Source: Maylandia zebra
Lineage: Eukaryota; Chordata; Actinopteri; Cichliformes; Cichlidae
Length of the DNA: 64,000 nt
NCBI RefSeq assembly: GCF_041146795.1
Contig: NC_135170.1
Span: 36,104,159 to 36,168,158 of the forward strand
Reading direction: 5' to 3'
Both the position numbers and the translations under genes were made by a program. Below are positions 18,275 through 30,824 of the stretch, one piece after another. The notes under the pieces were generated by a model, which made no database searches, was not told the origin of the DNA, and was given only the letters and a program-made list of their open reading frames with translations. The stretch's first letter is position 1. The number at the start of each line of letters is the position of its first letter.

Positions 18275-19748
18275 CCCCCCAAGAAACCTAGGATCACTGG
18301 ACTAAATGACTACAGACCCGTGGCTCTGACATCTGTGGTCATGAAGTCTTTTGAGCGCCTGGTTCTCTCCTATCTCAAGACCCTCACGGCCCCCCTCCTG
18401 GACCCCCTGCAGTTTGCATACAGAGCCAACAGGTCTGTAGATGACGCCATCAACATGGCCCTACACTTCATCCTGCAGCATCTGGACTCCCCAGGAACCT
18501 ACGCCAGGATCCTGTTTGTGGACTTCAGCTCTGCCTTCAACACCATCCTTCCAGACCATCTCCGAGGCAAGCTTTCCCAGATGAATGTGCCTGATCCCAT
18601 CTGCCGGTGGATCACTGACTTCCTGACGGACAGGAAGCAGCATGTGAGGCTAGGAAAGAATGTCTCTGACTCTCGGACCATCAGCACCGGCTCCCCTCAG
18701 GGCTGTGTTCTTTCTCCCCTGCTCTTCTCCATGTACACCAACTGCTGCACCTCCACCCACCAGTCTGTCAAGCTAATCAAGTTTGCAGATGACACCACCG
18801 TTATTGGACTCATCTTGGACGGGGACGAGTCTGCCTACAGGAGGGAGGTTGAACGTCTGGTGTCCTGGTGCAGCCACAACAACCTGGTGCTGAATGCCCA
18901 GAAGACAGTGGAGATTATTGTGGACTTCAGGAAGCACACAGCCCCACTCCCCCCCATCATCCTGACTGACACCCCCATCACCTCTGTGGACTCATTCCGC
19001 TTCCTGGGTACCACCATCACCCAGGACCTGAAGTGGGAGCCCACCATCACCTCCGTCATTAAGAAAGCCCAGCAGAGGATGAACTTCCTGAGGCAGCTGA
19101 AGAAATTCAACCTGCCAACACGGACGATGATGCAGTTCTACACTGCAATCATCGAGTCCATCCTCACCTCCTCCATCACCGTGTGGTACGCTGGAGCCAC
19201 TATCAGGGACAAACAGAGACTGCAGCGTGTTGTGCGCTCTGCTGAGAAGGTGATTGGCTGCAGACTCCCATCTCTGCAGGACCTGTACACCTCCAGGACA
19301 CTGCGGCGTGCAGCCCGGATCTCAGCTGACCCTTCTCACCCTGGACACAGTCTGTTTGACCTGCTCCCCTCAGGCAGGAGGCTCCGGTCCATTCGCACCA
19401 GAACCTCTCGCCATAAGAACAGTTTCTTCCCCTCTGCTGTTGGACACATGAACAATAACCGTATGACTGTTCCCACCACTAACACATGACCCTACGCTGT
19501 GTTCACTGCATCATTCTATGTTTGGCACTGATCACCACCTGCACTCATGTATATATCATGTATATATCTATCTATCTACTTAGCACTTTTAATTCTTATT
19601 CTCATTTTTATTTTCATATCTATTTAAGCTTAATTTATAACAGTATTTATAACAGTATGTTTGCACTGAAGCACCGCAGCAATTTCCTAATGTTGTAAAC
19701 CCGCTCAACATTTGGCAATAAAACCCTTTCTGATTCTGATTTTTTTTG
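18275..19748 (+). mobile_element. Rex1-like LINE, 5'-truncated, long intact RT frame
   Basis: A roughly 400-codon frame to the stop at 19487-19489 holds RT blocks GLNDYRPVALTSVVMKSFER, FVDFSSAFNTI, GSPQGCVLSPLLF and FADDTTVIG (catalytic DD), then the thumb FLGTTITQDLKWEP. The endonuclease is missing. The 3' end CAATAAAACCCTTTCTGATT plus T-run marks the tail. Apparently recent and antisense to no gene. Clade is by eye (Rex1/L2 group). Confidence 0.8.
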
Positions 19749-20545
19749 TTTTTGCATCAAGAGAGCAGACTGTGTGAAGTGAACCTGCTCCCTGGCGGGT
19801 TCTCTTTCTGACTCCTCCTCTTCCTGCTCAGCCTACAGCAGCTGTCTGATTCGGTGGCTGTGTCCCCATCCAGCGACCGCAGGCTTCGGAGGACGCGCAG
19901 TTCGCGTACTACGTGCGGCGGTATTATATGTATTGTCAGATTATTATGATATATATATATTACAGGATATATTACAGCAGTGAGTTTGAACTCTGTGTCA
20001 AAGATTCAAGTTGCAGTTATTTATATTTCCCATCACCTTAAATCATCACTCAAAGACAAGTATCTGTGACAGTGTATATGTAGGTGTATTATATATAAGA
20101 GACAAATATTGTTCTTTTAATATGTTGGCATTATTACATTTGGCTCAATGCTTATATATGTGTGGAAAAAGCAAATGTACGAGCTGTGATAACTGTGTCT
20201 GATAGAATGAAGAGTAGACTGATATATGAAATATTCCTTTATTGGGTGAGAAAATCAGACCATGTCATAACTGCTGTAAGTCATACAGAATAGATATCAG
20301 AGCCTTAAACAGGCTGACGTCTGCTAAATGGGTCAAACTGGGCAGGAAGTATACAAACACATAACATCCTTATAGAATATGATGTAACACTATAGATCAA
20401 CTTAGCTCAGAATATATAAAGCATATAAACAATTACAGCAACATGATGCAACAAACACAGCAGCTACTGATCCAAAATACTCAAAGCTTCATAGAACTGA
20501 AACCAACATTTATTTTAGCTCCATTCTGCTGCTGATACATACTTG
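19749..20545. other. Intergenic, nothing recognised
   Basis: Includes a GC-richer stretch (19790-19915). No exon or repeat family identified. Confidence 0.3.
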
Positions 20546-20547
20546 AT

Positions 20548-20856
20548 GGGGTGACCGTGGCTCAGGGGGTTGGGAATCGCATCTGTAACCGGAAGGTCGC
20601 CGGTTCCATCCCTGGGCTCTCTGTCCTGGTCGTTGTGTCCTTGGGCAAGACACTTTACCCTACTTGCCTACTGGTGTTGGCCAGAGGGGCCGATGGTGCG
20701 ATATGGCAGCCTCGCTTCTGTCAGTCTGCCCCAGGGCAGCTGTGGCTACAACTGTAGCTGCCTCCACCAGTGTGTGAATGTGAGAGTGAATGAATAGTGG
20801 CATTGTAAAGCGCTTTGGGTGCCTTGAAAAGCGCTATATAAATCCAATCCATTATT
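20548..20856 (+). mobile_element. tRNA-derived SINE with LINE-type tail
   Basis: Pol III A box (TGGCTCAGGGG) and B-box-like GGTTCCATCCC at tRNA spacing, a central TTGGGCAAGACACTTTACCC domain, and the tail GCGCTTTGGGTGCCTTGAAA AGCGC. It is not a functional tRNA gene. Confidence 0.85.
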
Positions 20857-20859
20857 ACT

Positions 20860-23365
20860 TTATGTTTCTGAACATTAAACTTGTTGCTGCCTTTCACAGT
20901 GTGTAACTTGAAGGCCCTGAGTACTTTCTACCACACTGAAAACACTGGAATGATAAAATTATTTGAACATTACCTAATAAGACTGATTCAGGACAGACAG
21001 ACAGGTGACAGTCTCAGGTGTACACACTGCTACAAACAGGAGGATTTAGTGTTTGTGTTATTACGAGTGTAAACAAGAAGAGTTCCAGATGGTACAGTGG
21101 ACACATGTGTGACTGCTGTGATTAAAGCATCTTTCTTTCAGCTTAACGAGTGAACCGTCAGCTCGTTCAAACACACGTTAAAGTCCGTTTGGCTCGACAC
21201 CACCGAACAGAGGCAGCAATATAACATAGCTAACAGTCATGTTTTAATGTTCTTCATTATTAAATATTCACACATAAATAAGTGACATAATGTTCAGTAC
21301 TTACTTTTGAAAGTAAATCTGTCGTCAGTTAAAGACAGAGGCAGTGTGGATTTATTCTAAGCTCAGAATAAAATCTCGAGGCTCCATCTTTCTGTGTGAC
21401 TCTGGACTAATGCAGCTTCAGACCCACAGTGGGCCTGAACTGGGAGGCTAAACTGGAGCTAACTGATTAAAAACAGCATCCTGCACACACGTGAATTTAG
21501 TTACTACTTACACAATTAAATCAGACTAAAGCTAACTTATATTTTTATGATTATTATCTTTTAATTCCCCTCTGCAATGTAATTAATTTAACGATAAGCT
21601 TGTTATTTTTATTTGCTACAAGTGAGAATTTGAATTTTCAAAGGGGGGGACTGCAGTGAAAATAAAACGTGGCATTTTAAGTTCATGTGCATTCATCAGT
21701 GTTTTAACAGAGGGGGTTAAGTTCTGTACTTGTACCTCTGCATGCTGCATGTTGCATGAAACAGAAACTCGCGGTTAAGATGCCTGAGACGAGCTCTTGC
21801 AGTTCACCAAGGTGATAAATATCAGCCTCTTGTACAGGAACAGTTGTGTAAAGCCCCTCCTCCTCAGCCTTTTTGGATTCACCGCCTGTTTGCAGTTTGC
21901 CTTCTTGCTGTGCAGACTCCGATCTCCGTTTGAAGATATGATTAAAACTCAGAAAGACTCCTGCTCCCTTTTGGAGTCAGACTCAAGTGGTCACTAGGGG
22001 AGTTTCATTTGTGAGTCATAAAAGACTCAATGAAAACATGGCTTCCAGATTAATTTAACCGAAACTGTGAGCAGAGCCTGCTCTGAACTAGGTCAAGTGT
22101 TCAGTATAGGTTACCATGGTGATCTGATAAATTAAAAGACATCCATCTTGTGAGACTGACAACTCTGACTTTAATCTGTGTTAACCCATTAACTCAGCTT
22201 CATGGTACAGCCCTCAGGGCAGCAGCTTCAACTGTTTAACCACGGTGCACATACAGGGCTCGTCCCAGAGAGGAAGGCAGGCTAGTTCAGGTTCAGCTGT
22301 AAAAACTAGAATGAAAAACAGGACCAAAATCAGAGGAAGATTATTCTCTCCATTATTCTTTATGGTTATTTATGAACTTTTCCTGTCATCATGTTGTCTT
22401 GATAAGCTGCTTGTCTCAGTCCTCATGTGTGCGCTGAGGGGGCGCAGAGATGTTTAGACAGGAAATGTAAGGCACACTTTACAAAGGTTACAGGCGGTGA
22501 AATACAGCTGTGATGTTTTGCATCTGTAGGAGTGCAGTGCAGTACTCATGAAAGAGGAAGTACTGCACGCTTGTGAAGCAGAGCATAAAAAGAATGAAGA
22601 GAAGTGAGGAAAAAAGTGAAGAAACTGACGTGTTGAAAACACATGAGGTATACTGGCATAAAAACAAAGGTGCTGGTGCAATCCAACTTCCCGTTTAATG
22701 CCGTCTAAGGACAGGACAGACATTTTAAAGATGACCAGAACTGAGTGGTGATGGATACAATGAAGACCCACACCCTGCTGTACAGGAACATCCACACTGC
22801 ATGGAAAATAAATAATATTCCACACCCTGAGGCCTGCAAACACACTGAATGCCGAGTCCTTCTCCAAGTGTGGAAACATAGTTACACATATCACAAACAC
22901 GTGGCTGTAAACCATGGTGTTTCATTGCTTTAAGAACATGCTGTGTGAAAATTGGACTCATACCCATAAAACCTCACCCTGTGGTTACAAAGCAAGTGGC
23001 ACCTCAGGAAGTGACAGCTACACAGTTCTTTCAGTTTTACACACAGACCTGTAGAGCACATTTGTGAAGAAGAAAAAACTGGCTGGGTCACAAACAGGGC
23101 GTGTTAAACCGTCCTGAACATGCTGATCTGGCACACAGCAAAGACCACATGTCAGCAGGAAGAGATCACAATCTGCACAGTTAGCCAGGGTTAGTACCGA
23201 GACACTGTTTCAAATGACTTCCCAACATTTTGTGAGTATGGAGTAATCTGTGCTTAACACATAACAGAGAAAGAGAAGGAAGTAGGTAACACAATCACTG
23301 ATTCACAAACATCCAAACAAAGGCTTCAGGCATCTGTTTTGCTTCTTGACGCACCTCTGAAAAGC
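20860..23365. other. Intergenic, no gene recognised
   Basis: Several small frames (for example 22454-22915 minus) lack splice or homology support. No repeat family was recognised. Confidence 0.3.
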
Positions 23366-23369
23366 AAAA

Positions 23370-23815
23370 TGAGCGGCCTAGTCCAGACCTGAATCTGTCT
23401 GAGATGTTGTGGCATGATTAAAAAGGCGGTTCATGCTGGAAAATCCTCCAACGTGGCTGAATTACAACAATTTGGCAAAGATGAGTGGGCCAGAAATCCT
23501 CCACAGTCCTGTAAAAGACTCCAGGTAGCCAGTTAATGCAAATGCTTGAATGCAGTTGTTGCTGCTAAGAGAGGCCCAACCAGTTATTGTGTTTAGGAGG
23601 CAATCACTTTTTCACACAGGGTCATGTAGGTTTGGTTTATTTTCCCCTCAATAAAAAACATCTTCATTTAGAAGCTGCATTTTGTGTTTACTTGTGTTAT
23701 CTTCGTCTAATATTTAAATTTGTTTGATGATCTGAAACATGTAGGTGTGACAAACATACAAAAAAACAGGAAATCAGCAAGGATGCAAATACTTTTTCAC
23801 ACCAGTGTAATTCCT
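23370..23815 (+). mobile_element. 3' end of a Tc1-like transposon (transposase remnant)
   Basis: Contains the transposase C-terminus: the LxPxxNPIE-like region is degenerate, followed by AVHAGKSSNVAELQQF and KDEWARNPPQSCKRL. It ends with the terminal-repeat-like ATACTTTTTCACACCAGTG. Stop codons interrupt the frame. Confidence 0.75.
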
Positions 23816-24047
23816 GTTTTTAAATCAGATATCGGTCTTTGCATGTGAAATGTTTTTCATATTGTGAAACGTGCTGCAAAACAAACTAGGCTGTTATCTA
23901 AAGGCTGCATTAAAATACTCAGCAGTTTAGGTTTGCAGTACTGTGATGGATTTAAAATAAAGAGCAGTGTGTGATTGGTGCACAGTGGTTATCGTGTTCA
24001 CAGTCACAGTTAGGGTTCATCAAGTGTAGCGTGATGAGTTTGGGGTG

Positions 24048-24085
24048 GGGGGCGGTAGCTCAACAGGTAAAGCAGGTCACCAAAC
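24048..24085 (+). repeat. Short tRNA-like SINE head fragment
   Basis: GGCGGTAGCTCAACAGGTAA AGC looks like a tRNA 5' half with an A box, and stops at the L2 junction. Confidence 0.4.
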
Positions 24086-24970
24086 AATGACTTCCAAGTC
24101 TCTGTTAGTACATGACTTAATAATTGATCAACAAATTGATTTACTCTGCCTTACAGAAACCTGGTTGCAGCAGGATGATTATGTTAGTTTAAATGAATCA
24201 ACACCCCCGAGTCATTCTAACTACCAGAAACCTCGAAGCACAGGCCGAGGGGGAGGTGTGGCAGCAATTTTTCACACCAGCCTATTAATCAACCAAAGAC
24301 CCAGACAGACTTTTAATTCATTTGAAAGCCTCTTACTCGTCCGTGTCCAGGCTAGCTGTAAAACTCAAAAAACGTTTTTTTTGTTTTGTTGTTTTGTTGT
24401 TGTTGTTGTTGTATGTAAAATCACACTGGATCACTTTCCTACATATGGCACAGTAAATGAACATTTTCAGTATTTCCTGAAAACTGAGGGAAAAAAAATT
24501 CCATTCCAAATCACATTTAAATTTACAATAAAGGTTTACACGGCTGTGAGTAATAGATTTCATCACAGTAGACGTCGTTCTAAAAGTGCTGTAACTAAGT
24601 TTATAATTCCTATAGGATATAATTCCTTCGTTGATATTCAATGCCATGCGCCAGCACAGTGCAGGGAAGCTACCTGAACTCTGCCTCCACAGAGGTCGAT
24701 TATCTTGTTAATAGTTCAACATCTACACTGCACATGGCTCTGGACACTTTAGCTCCTCTGAAGAATAAAAGTCTCAAATCAGAAGTATTTGACTCCCTGG
24801 TATAACCCTCAAGGACACACCTTGAATCAGAAAAACTACAAGCTGGAGCAGAAATGATGTCTCAGTAATTCAAAAGATCTTTATGTAGCCTGGATAAAAA
24901 GTTTGTGTATCGATAGGAAAGCCCTCTGTAACCATCTCGTAACACGTAACATATATACAGATACTTTCAA
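24086..24970 (+). mobile_element. L2/Maui-like LINE endonuclease fragment, interrupted
   Basis: 24090-24350 is nearly identical to 17725-17975 ([20 protein letters not shown]). About 24360-24640 is unrelated and starts with a TTG-rich tract, and L2-like sequence resumes after about 24640 with stops. Confidence 0.7.
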
Positions 24971-25018
24971 TACTACTGATATTTTTTAGACTCTTTTTCT
25001 CCATCTATTTTCTTCTAC

Positions 25019-25440
25019 TTGTCCAGGGCCATGTCACAGGAGCATAAGCCCAAGAAGAGGCGTCCAGACATCCCTCTCCTTAGGCACCTCCTTCAGCTTA
25101 TCCTTGGGAACACGAGGACATTTCCAGGCCAGCCAAGAAACATAATCTCTCAAGTGTGTCCCGGGTCTGCCCTGGGGCCTCCTTCCAGTGGGACATGCCT
25201 AGAACATCTCACACAGGAGACACCAGGAGGCATCCTTATCAGATGCCCGAACCACATCAGCTGGCTCCTTTCAATAGCGAAGAGTATCTCACCCGGTTTC
25301 TCTAAGGGAGAGACCAGCCACTCACTGGAGAAAGCTCATTTCCACCCTTTGTATCCACGATGTAATTCTTATACTTTTGGTAACTACCCATACGTGAGGA
25401 TGAGGATGTAGATCGACCGGTAAATTTTGACCTCCGCTTC
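25019..25440 (-). mobile_element. Rex3/RTE-like LINE 3' fragment
   Basis: Similar to 48760-48960 (TCTCACCCGGTTTCTCTAAG with GGGAGAG; AGCTCATTTCCACC). On minus the tail reads towards the C-terminal block and ends in an AGATGGAGAAA-like tail near 24990-25020. Confidence 0.6.
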
Positions 25441-25499
25441 AGCATTTAGCTCTCTCTTCACCACGACAGACTGGTATGTCTCGGTCCGTCCAGTCCAAA

Positions 25500-26162
25500 A
25501 ATAACTTCAATTTTTATTTCAATTTTATTTATACAGCTCCAAATCACAACAACAGCTGCCACAATACAAAGAAAAAAGAGAAGACCCCAACAATCATATG
25601 ACCCCCTATGAACAAGCACTTTGGCAACAGTGGAAAGGAAAAACTCCCTTTTAACAGGAAGAAACCTCCTGCAGAACCAGGCTCAGGGAGGGGCGGGGCC
25701 ATCTGCTGTGATTGGTTGGGGTGAGAGAAGGAAGACAGGATAAAGACATGCTGTGGAAGAGAGACAGAGGTTAATAACAGATATGAGTCAATGCAGAGAG
25801 GTCTGTTAACACATAGTGAGTGAAGAAGAAACACCCAGTGCATCATGGGAATCCCCTGATTCCCCGGCCAATGAAGGGAAGCCAAAACAGGAGAAATCTG
25901 CTCTCTCTTTCTAGTCCCTGTCAGGACTCTTGCTGCAGCATTTTGGATCAGCTGAAGGCTTTTCAGGGAGTTTTTTGGACATCCTGATAATCATGAATTA
26001 CAGTCGTCCAGCCTGGAAGTAATAAATGCATGAACTAGTTTTTCAGCGTCACTCTGAGACAGGATATTTCTAACTTTAGAGATGTTGCACAAATGGAAGA
26101 AAGCAGTCTTACATATTTGTTTAATATGTGCATTGAAGGACATGTCCTGGTCAAAAATGACT
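25500..26162 (-). mobile_element. L2/Maui-like LINE 3' portion, minus copy
   Basis: The 3' UTR (GGAGGGGCGGGGCCATCTGC) and thumb region match 9620-11000. It retains the empty target site of the 9927 MITE (GTTAACACATAGTGAG). It meets a plus copy at 26162. Confidence 0.8.
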
Positions 26163-27125
26163 CAGTTAATCCAAAATACTGCAGCAAGACTACTCACAGG
26201 GGCTAGGAAGAAAGAGCAGATTTTGCCTGCATTTGCCTCTCTTCATTGTCTCCCTGTTAAATCCAGAATCAAATTTAAAATCATCCACATCATATATATT
26301 ATATATATATTATATCTTGAATAACCAGGCCCCATCTTATCTTAAAGACCTCATAAGTAGGGCTGTCAATGTCAACGCATTAATGTGTAATCATGATTAA
26401 CGCGATTAAAAAATTTTAACGCATTTAACCCATCTGGAGCACAGACAACCAGCTTTGGACAAACTGCCTGAAATGTGTTGACATTTCAGGGATTTTGAGT
26501 CATTCTGTGCTCTGGATGGGTTAATCGTGATGACAGATTAATCTGCATTAATGCATTAAAATTGACAACCCTACTCATAAGACATGATCACCCCATTAGA
26601 GCACTTCACTCTCCAACTGATCTCAGTTTTCAGGCCCCTCTTTGGAACCAGCTTCCAGTTTGGATTAGGAAGACAGACGTCTCTACTTTTAAGATTAGGC
26701 TTCAAACTTTTGATAAAGCATATAGTTAGGGCTGGACCAGGTGACCCTGCTTCAATAATGCTGCAAAAGATCTGAGGATTCAAGGATTCCCCTGATGGAC
26801 TGAGCACTTCTTCTCTCACCTGTTTTCACTCACTATGTATTAACAGACCTCTCTGCATTGAATCATATCTGTTATTAATCTCTGTCTCTCTTCCACAGCA
26901 TGTCTTTATCCTGTCTTCCTTCTCTCACCCCAACCAATCACAGCAGATGGCCCTGCCCCTCCCTGAGTCTGCTGGAGGATTCTTCCTGTTAAAAGGGAGT
27001 TTTTCCTTCCCACTGTCGCCAAAGTGCTGCTCATAGGGGGTCATATGATTGTTGGGTTTGTCTCTTTTTCCTTTGTCTTGTGGAAGCTGTTGTTGTGATT
27101 TGGTACTTTATAAATAAAAATGAAA
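26163..27125 (+). mobile_element. L2/Maui-like LINE 3' portion, plus copy, with nested hAT MITE
   Basis: Coding remnant LIQNTAARLLTGARKKEQIL, then the 3' UTR to ATAAATAAAAATGAAATAAA. It lies head-to-head with the preceding minus copy, giving a large inverted repeat. A 216-bp hAT MITE sits at 26358-26573. Confidence 0.8.
26358..26573. mobile_element. 216-bp hAT-type MITE
   Basis: Ends TAGGGCTGTCAA ... TTGACAACCCTA are inverted, and the 8-bp CTCATAAG is duplicated on both sides (26350-26357, 26574-26581). Eight bp is the hAT signature. The interior has a second inverted pair (AACCCATC...GAGCACAGA / TCTGTGCTC...GATGGGTT). Confidence 0.92.
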
Positions 27126-27129
27126 TAAA

Positions 27130-27677
27130 TAGATTATGGAACTTTTTATATATATTTTTTCTTTGGTGCCCATTAACAACAAAGAAATTAGAACTAACTA
27201 AAGTTTATAAGATGCTTATATTAAAACAGAAAAATGTAGCATTTAGTTACCAAAGGCAGCGTAATGGTTTGCTCTTCTTTCTCTTGTCAAAGACATTAGC
27301 GCCATTCCTCTATGCGCTCTGAAATGGACAAGCTAAAGGTCTGGTTGTAGGTAAATAGCTGGCTCAACTTAAATTTATCTGTTAATTCAATGTCAATTAT
27401 CTAGCATCAGAAATTTTAAGAACATGGTATTACTTACTCTATAACTACTAATTTTATAACTAATTCAGTTATAAAATGTTAGGCGAACAATAGAAAATGT
27501 GCTAATTCAACATTAATCAAGTTGACGTTTTTACAGTGTGGGTAATCCTGCTGCACAAAAAAAATACTTCCTCTATCCCGCTGTGGCTAAACGGTCAAAA
27601 TGCCAGGTTCAGCATCCTGGAAAGTTCTCATTCCAGATTGCCTTTTCGATACTCAAACATGATTTTACTGTAAGAGA
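27130..27677. other. Upstream region of GIMAP A, nothing recognised
   Basis: AT-rich. No exon or repeat family identified. Confidence 0.3.
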
Positions 27678-27840
27678 GGGAGCTTCCCCGATTCCTCCAG
27701 TCGTCAAACTTTTGTTTGGTTCTATCGTTTGCTGCGCACGGATATTTTGGTTTCTGGTTTCTGAGAAGTCGGCTCATTGGCAAGCAGACGATAGTCGAAC
27801 GTCATTAAGGGGAGGACGCGGCACACTGCTGAATATAAAG
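27678..27840 (+). promoter_or_regulatory. Candidate promoter of GIMAP A: kappaB-like site and TATA-like box
   Basis: GGGAGCTTCC (27678-27687) fits GGGRNNYYCC. AATATAAAG (27832-27840) lies about 55 bp above the ATG, a workable TATA position. Both are motif matches only. Confidence 0.35.
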
Positions 27841-27893
27841 ATGGCAAACTGTTCAACGACATCAACGACACACTGCTTTTACAAAGGACAAAG

Positions 27894-29942
27894 ATGGGCG
27901 GTACGTACATTTTACATTTCATACAGGTTGTAAATAAACCAGCAGAGCATTTCTTTTCTTTCTTATTACGTTTTCATGTGTTATTAACAGCAGTACTAAC
28001 AACACAAATGTCTCATCTGTAACAGAGAAAGCTACACTTACACAGTCCAACACTCCCTGTTTAGTCTACGAGCTCGCTGGTTTTTAAAATAGTTTCTAGT
28101 CATCAGACGCCTCATTGATTACATCAAAGGTCACTCGGCTTTTTAATCGCCTTCATTTGTTGCTTCTTTCATATAATTTAATATTTGTAATAATTTCTTG
28201 ATTACTTGTGTAAGTGTGTAACATGTAGAGATTTCTCTTTTTTCTAAATTGAATCCTGAACAGTTCTCAGTTAATCTGACGACATGAAATAATAGAAAAG
28301 TTGTTATGTGCAGTCAGTGCTGAGTGCAGCTTACATGATCACTCCGAGCACCCTAAAACTTTATCATCTATAAAATAGTAATGTTATTACATTTAATATC
28401 ATTTTGACTAAATTCAGTTTTTAAATAATTGTGGCAAAGTTCTGCTGAGCAGCATGACAGAAAGGCTTCAGGTGCAAACTGCTCCAGATTTATGTATTTT
28501 TAGCCATTTTAGTCAGAAAATCCTCATGTAGAACTGCTGGATCTGTTGAAATATGCAGTGTGTACCATAATAAAATTAATACTTGTACACATTTGGGGTT
28601 TTAACATCTTTAACAATTCTCTTTATAGGGTCCCAGGGGAGTAAACCAGAAGGTAGGACAAACGTCTTATGCAGCTCCTATAAGTGACATTAACATAAAA
28701 AGCAGCTTTCTAGGCTAAATCTTCTATGCATTAATATACCTGCTTTTAATTAGACGCCTGCCCTGCACCAGACCAACAATTACTGCAGTACACAATGAAA
28801 CTGTTACTTTATGAAGTACATTTTCTGAAAATGAAAACATTCAACTGTACAAATGGTCAATATGCTGCTATCATATTTATCTGAAGTGTTTCTGAACTTT
28901 GAATTTATCAGCGAGACACCATAAAATTAAGATGGGAAAGTGTGGGAGTAAAACGAGACTGACTGTGGTTTACATGAAAACTAATGAGTCTATAATGCTG
29001 ATAATTAAGATAATAAAAACATCTGAAAGTTAATTTCTTTGTAATGCAAAGTCAGTAAAACAAATGCAAGCTGGGAACAATTGAAGCGTCATTCAAACAT
29101 CAGCTGTTGTTCAGAGTAAGTGCTGCAGTGCTGATATGTGATATGATTCTCCAACAGTGCCAGAGGAGCTCAGGATCGTGCTCATTGGAAAGACTGGAGC
29201 TGGGAAAACTTCAATCATGAACACATTCCTGGGAAAAGCTGCTGTGACGAACAGCTTGTTTGCCTCAGATGAAGCGCCGTGCACAACCGAGACGGCGCCG
29301 TTTGGAAACCAAAGACTGGTTTTAGCTGATACTCTCGGCCTGTGCCACACCAGCAAATCTAAGGAGGAGGTGCTGAGTAAGATCATTGCATCCACCTTTC
29401 AGTTCAATTCTAAGCAGGGGCCTCACGTGTTCCTGTACGTGCACAGCTGGGAGGACGATTTTACGACACAGGATGTGGAACGAGTGAAAGTCCTGAGGAG
29501 GATCTTTGGTAAAGAGGTCATGCGTTATTTCTTCCTCCTGATCACGCATATCGATGGAGACTTGTCTGGTAGGCAGAGAAACCAGATAAGGAAGTTTATT
29601 AAGAAAGTGGGATTTAAAACACAGAAATACTGTGTTATTAACAACAGAGGTAATGAAAAAGATAAAACAAAAGAACAAAAGCAGCTGGTGAAGGAAATCA
29701 ATGAAATGGTACAAAATAACAAGCTAAGAAACTACACCAAGGAACTGTTCGAACATGCACAGGAAGTCTTAAGGAAGCAAATCCAAAAGTCAAAAACTCA
29801 GAGGCAGATGGGGGCTGGAGACCAACATGTGGCCACTGTCGCTAAAGCCCTGTTGTCTCCTGTGCTGCCAGCGGAATTTGTTACCTTAGCCCTACAAGCA
29901 AATGTCTGGCTGGCAACAAAGTTTGAAAACTGTCTCACTTAA
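27894..29942 (+). CDS. GIMAP A: AIG1-family GTPase, three exons, no membrane tail
   Basis: Exons 27894-27900, 28629-28652 and 29158-29942; phases join cleanly (816 nt, 271 residues). Sites: G|GTACGT, TTTATAG|, G|GTAGGA, CCAACAG|. The protein starts MGGSQGS, a plausible N-myristoylation signal (Gly2), which the N-terminal mini-exons supply. The AIG1 domain follows: G1 GKTGAGKT (21-28), G3 DTLG (68-71, Pro replaced by Leu), the conserved box with FLYVHSWEDDFT and RRIFGKE, G4 THID (140-143), G5-like VINNRG (about 170-175). The C-terminus has a lysine-rich helix and only a mildly hydrophobic end (LPAEFVTLALQANVWLATKF), unlike GIMAP B and C. GIMAPs act as membrane-scaffold GTPases in lymphocytes. 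AATAAA lies at 30032-30037. The family is certain; the ortholog is not. Confidence 0.93.
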
Positions 29943-30059
29943 TAACAAAAAGCAGGGAAGTAAGTCGAGACCTTAAGCCTTCAGACTGTAGCAACAAACC
30001 CATTAAAAACGATCCACATTTATTGTGCTGTAATAAAACTGCAGCTGAGTTCTATAAAA

Positions 30060-30820
30060 GAGTAAAATATTCAGCTATTTTTACTGCACTTTATTAATCT
30101 GATACCTTCAGCTTCTCTGCAGACCGCAATCAATAATGCAACCAATGCATCACCATGCTTTAGAGGAAGGACATTTCCATGCTTGCTCCATCTGTGCCGA
30201 CTCCACCTTTATCATTTTTCTGTAAACACTTATGTAATTTTTTTTAAAGTGATCGTTGTGTTTGGTGATGTCACATTCTTCTCCTCGTGTGTTCTTTTAT
30301 CTTTCTGATTCAGTAAAGTTAAAATGCTAATGTATCAATCAGTGTGTGAAATTAATCAGACATTAACAGCAAAATCAGCAAATAAAAGATGATTCAAACA
30401 AAACGGTTGATTTTCTGACATGACTCAGCTGTGATGTGACGGGAAGATTTTAACAAAGCAAAATACAAATTTACAAAACTTGGAAAGAAGAAAATATCAA
30501 ATGCAGCAATAAAAATAATAAAAATAAAACTGTACAACAAAAGATTATTCTGATTTCTTTATAGACCTTTTGTAAGAGCTAACAAGAGTACAGAGACTCA
30601 AAAAAGAAGCCCAACAACATTTAAAGACTCAAAACAGAAAGAATGAAAACAAAGAAAAACTACAACAACAAAAAGTGATCATGACAATACACAACAAGTT
30701 GCTGCTGTCATTATTATTATTGTTACTGATGACATCATTGTAAACGATTATAAGGGTGATTGGTTTTACTATTGTATAATTTTACAAAGTATTATTATTT
30801 TTATTATTATTATTGTTATT
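30060..30820. other. Downstream of GIMAP A, no gene
   Basis: AT-rich, with (ATT)n stretches near 30710-30825. Nothing coding is seen. Confidence 0.4.
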
Positions 30821-30824
30821 ATTA

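Noticed and set aside
18224-19489. 421-codon reverse-transcriptase frame as a host gene
   Set aside because: RT motifs, a 5' truncation and a LINE 3' tail identify a retrotransposon. The first codons are vector-like low complexity before the RT homology.
20548-20620. Functional tRNA gene
   Set aside because: A and B boxes are present, but it continues into a SINE body and tail and the cloverleaf is degenerate.
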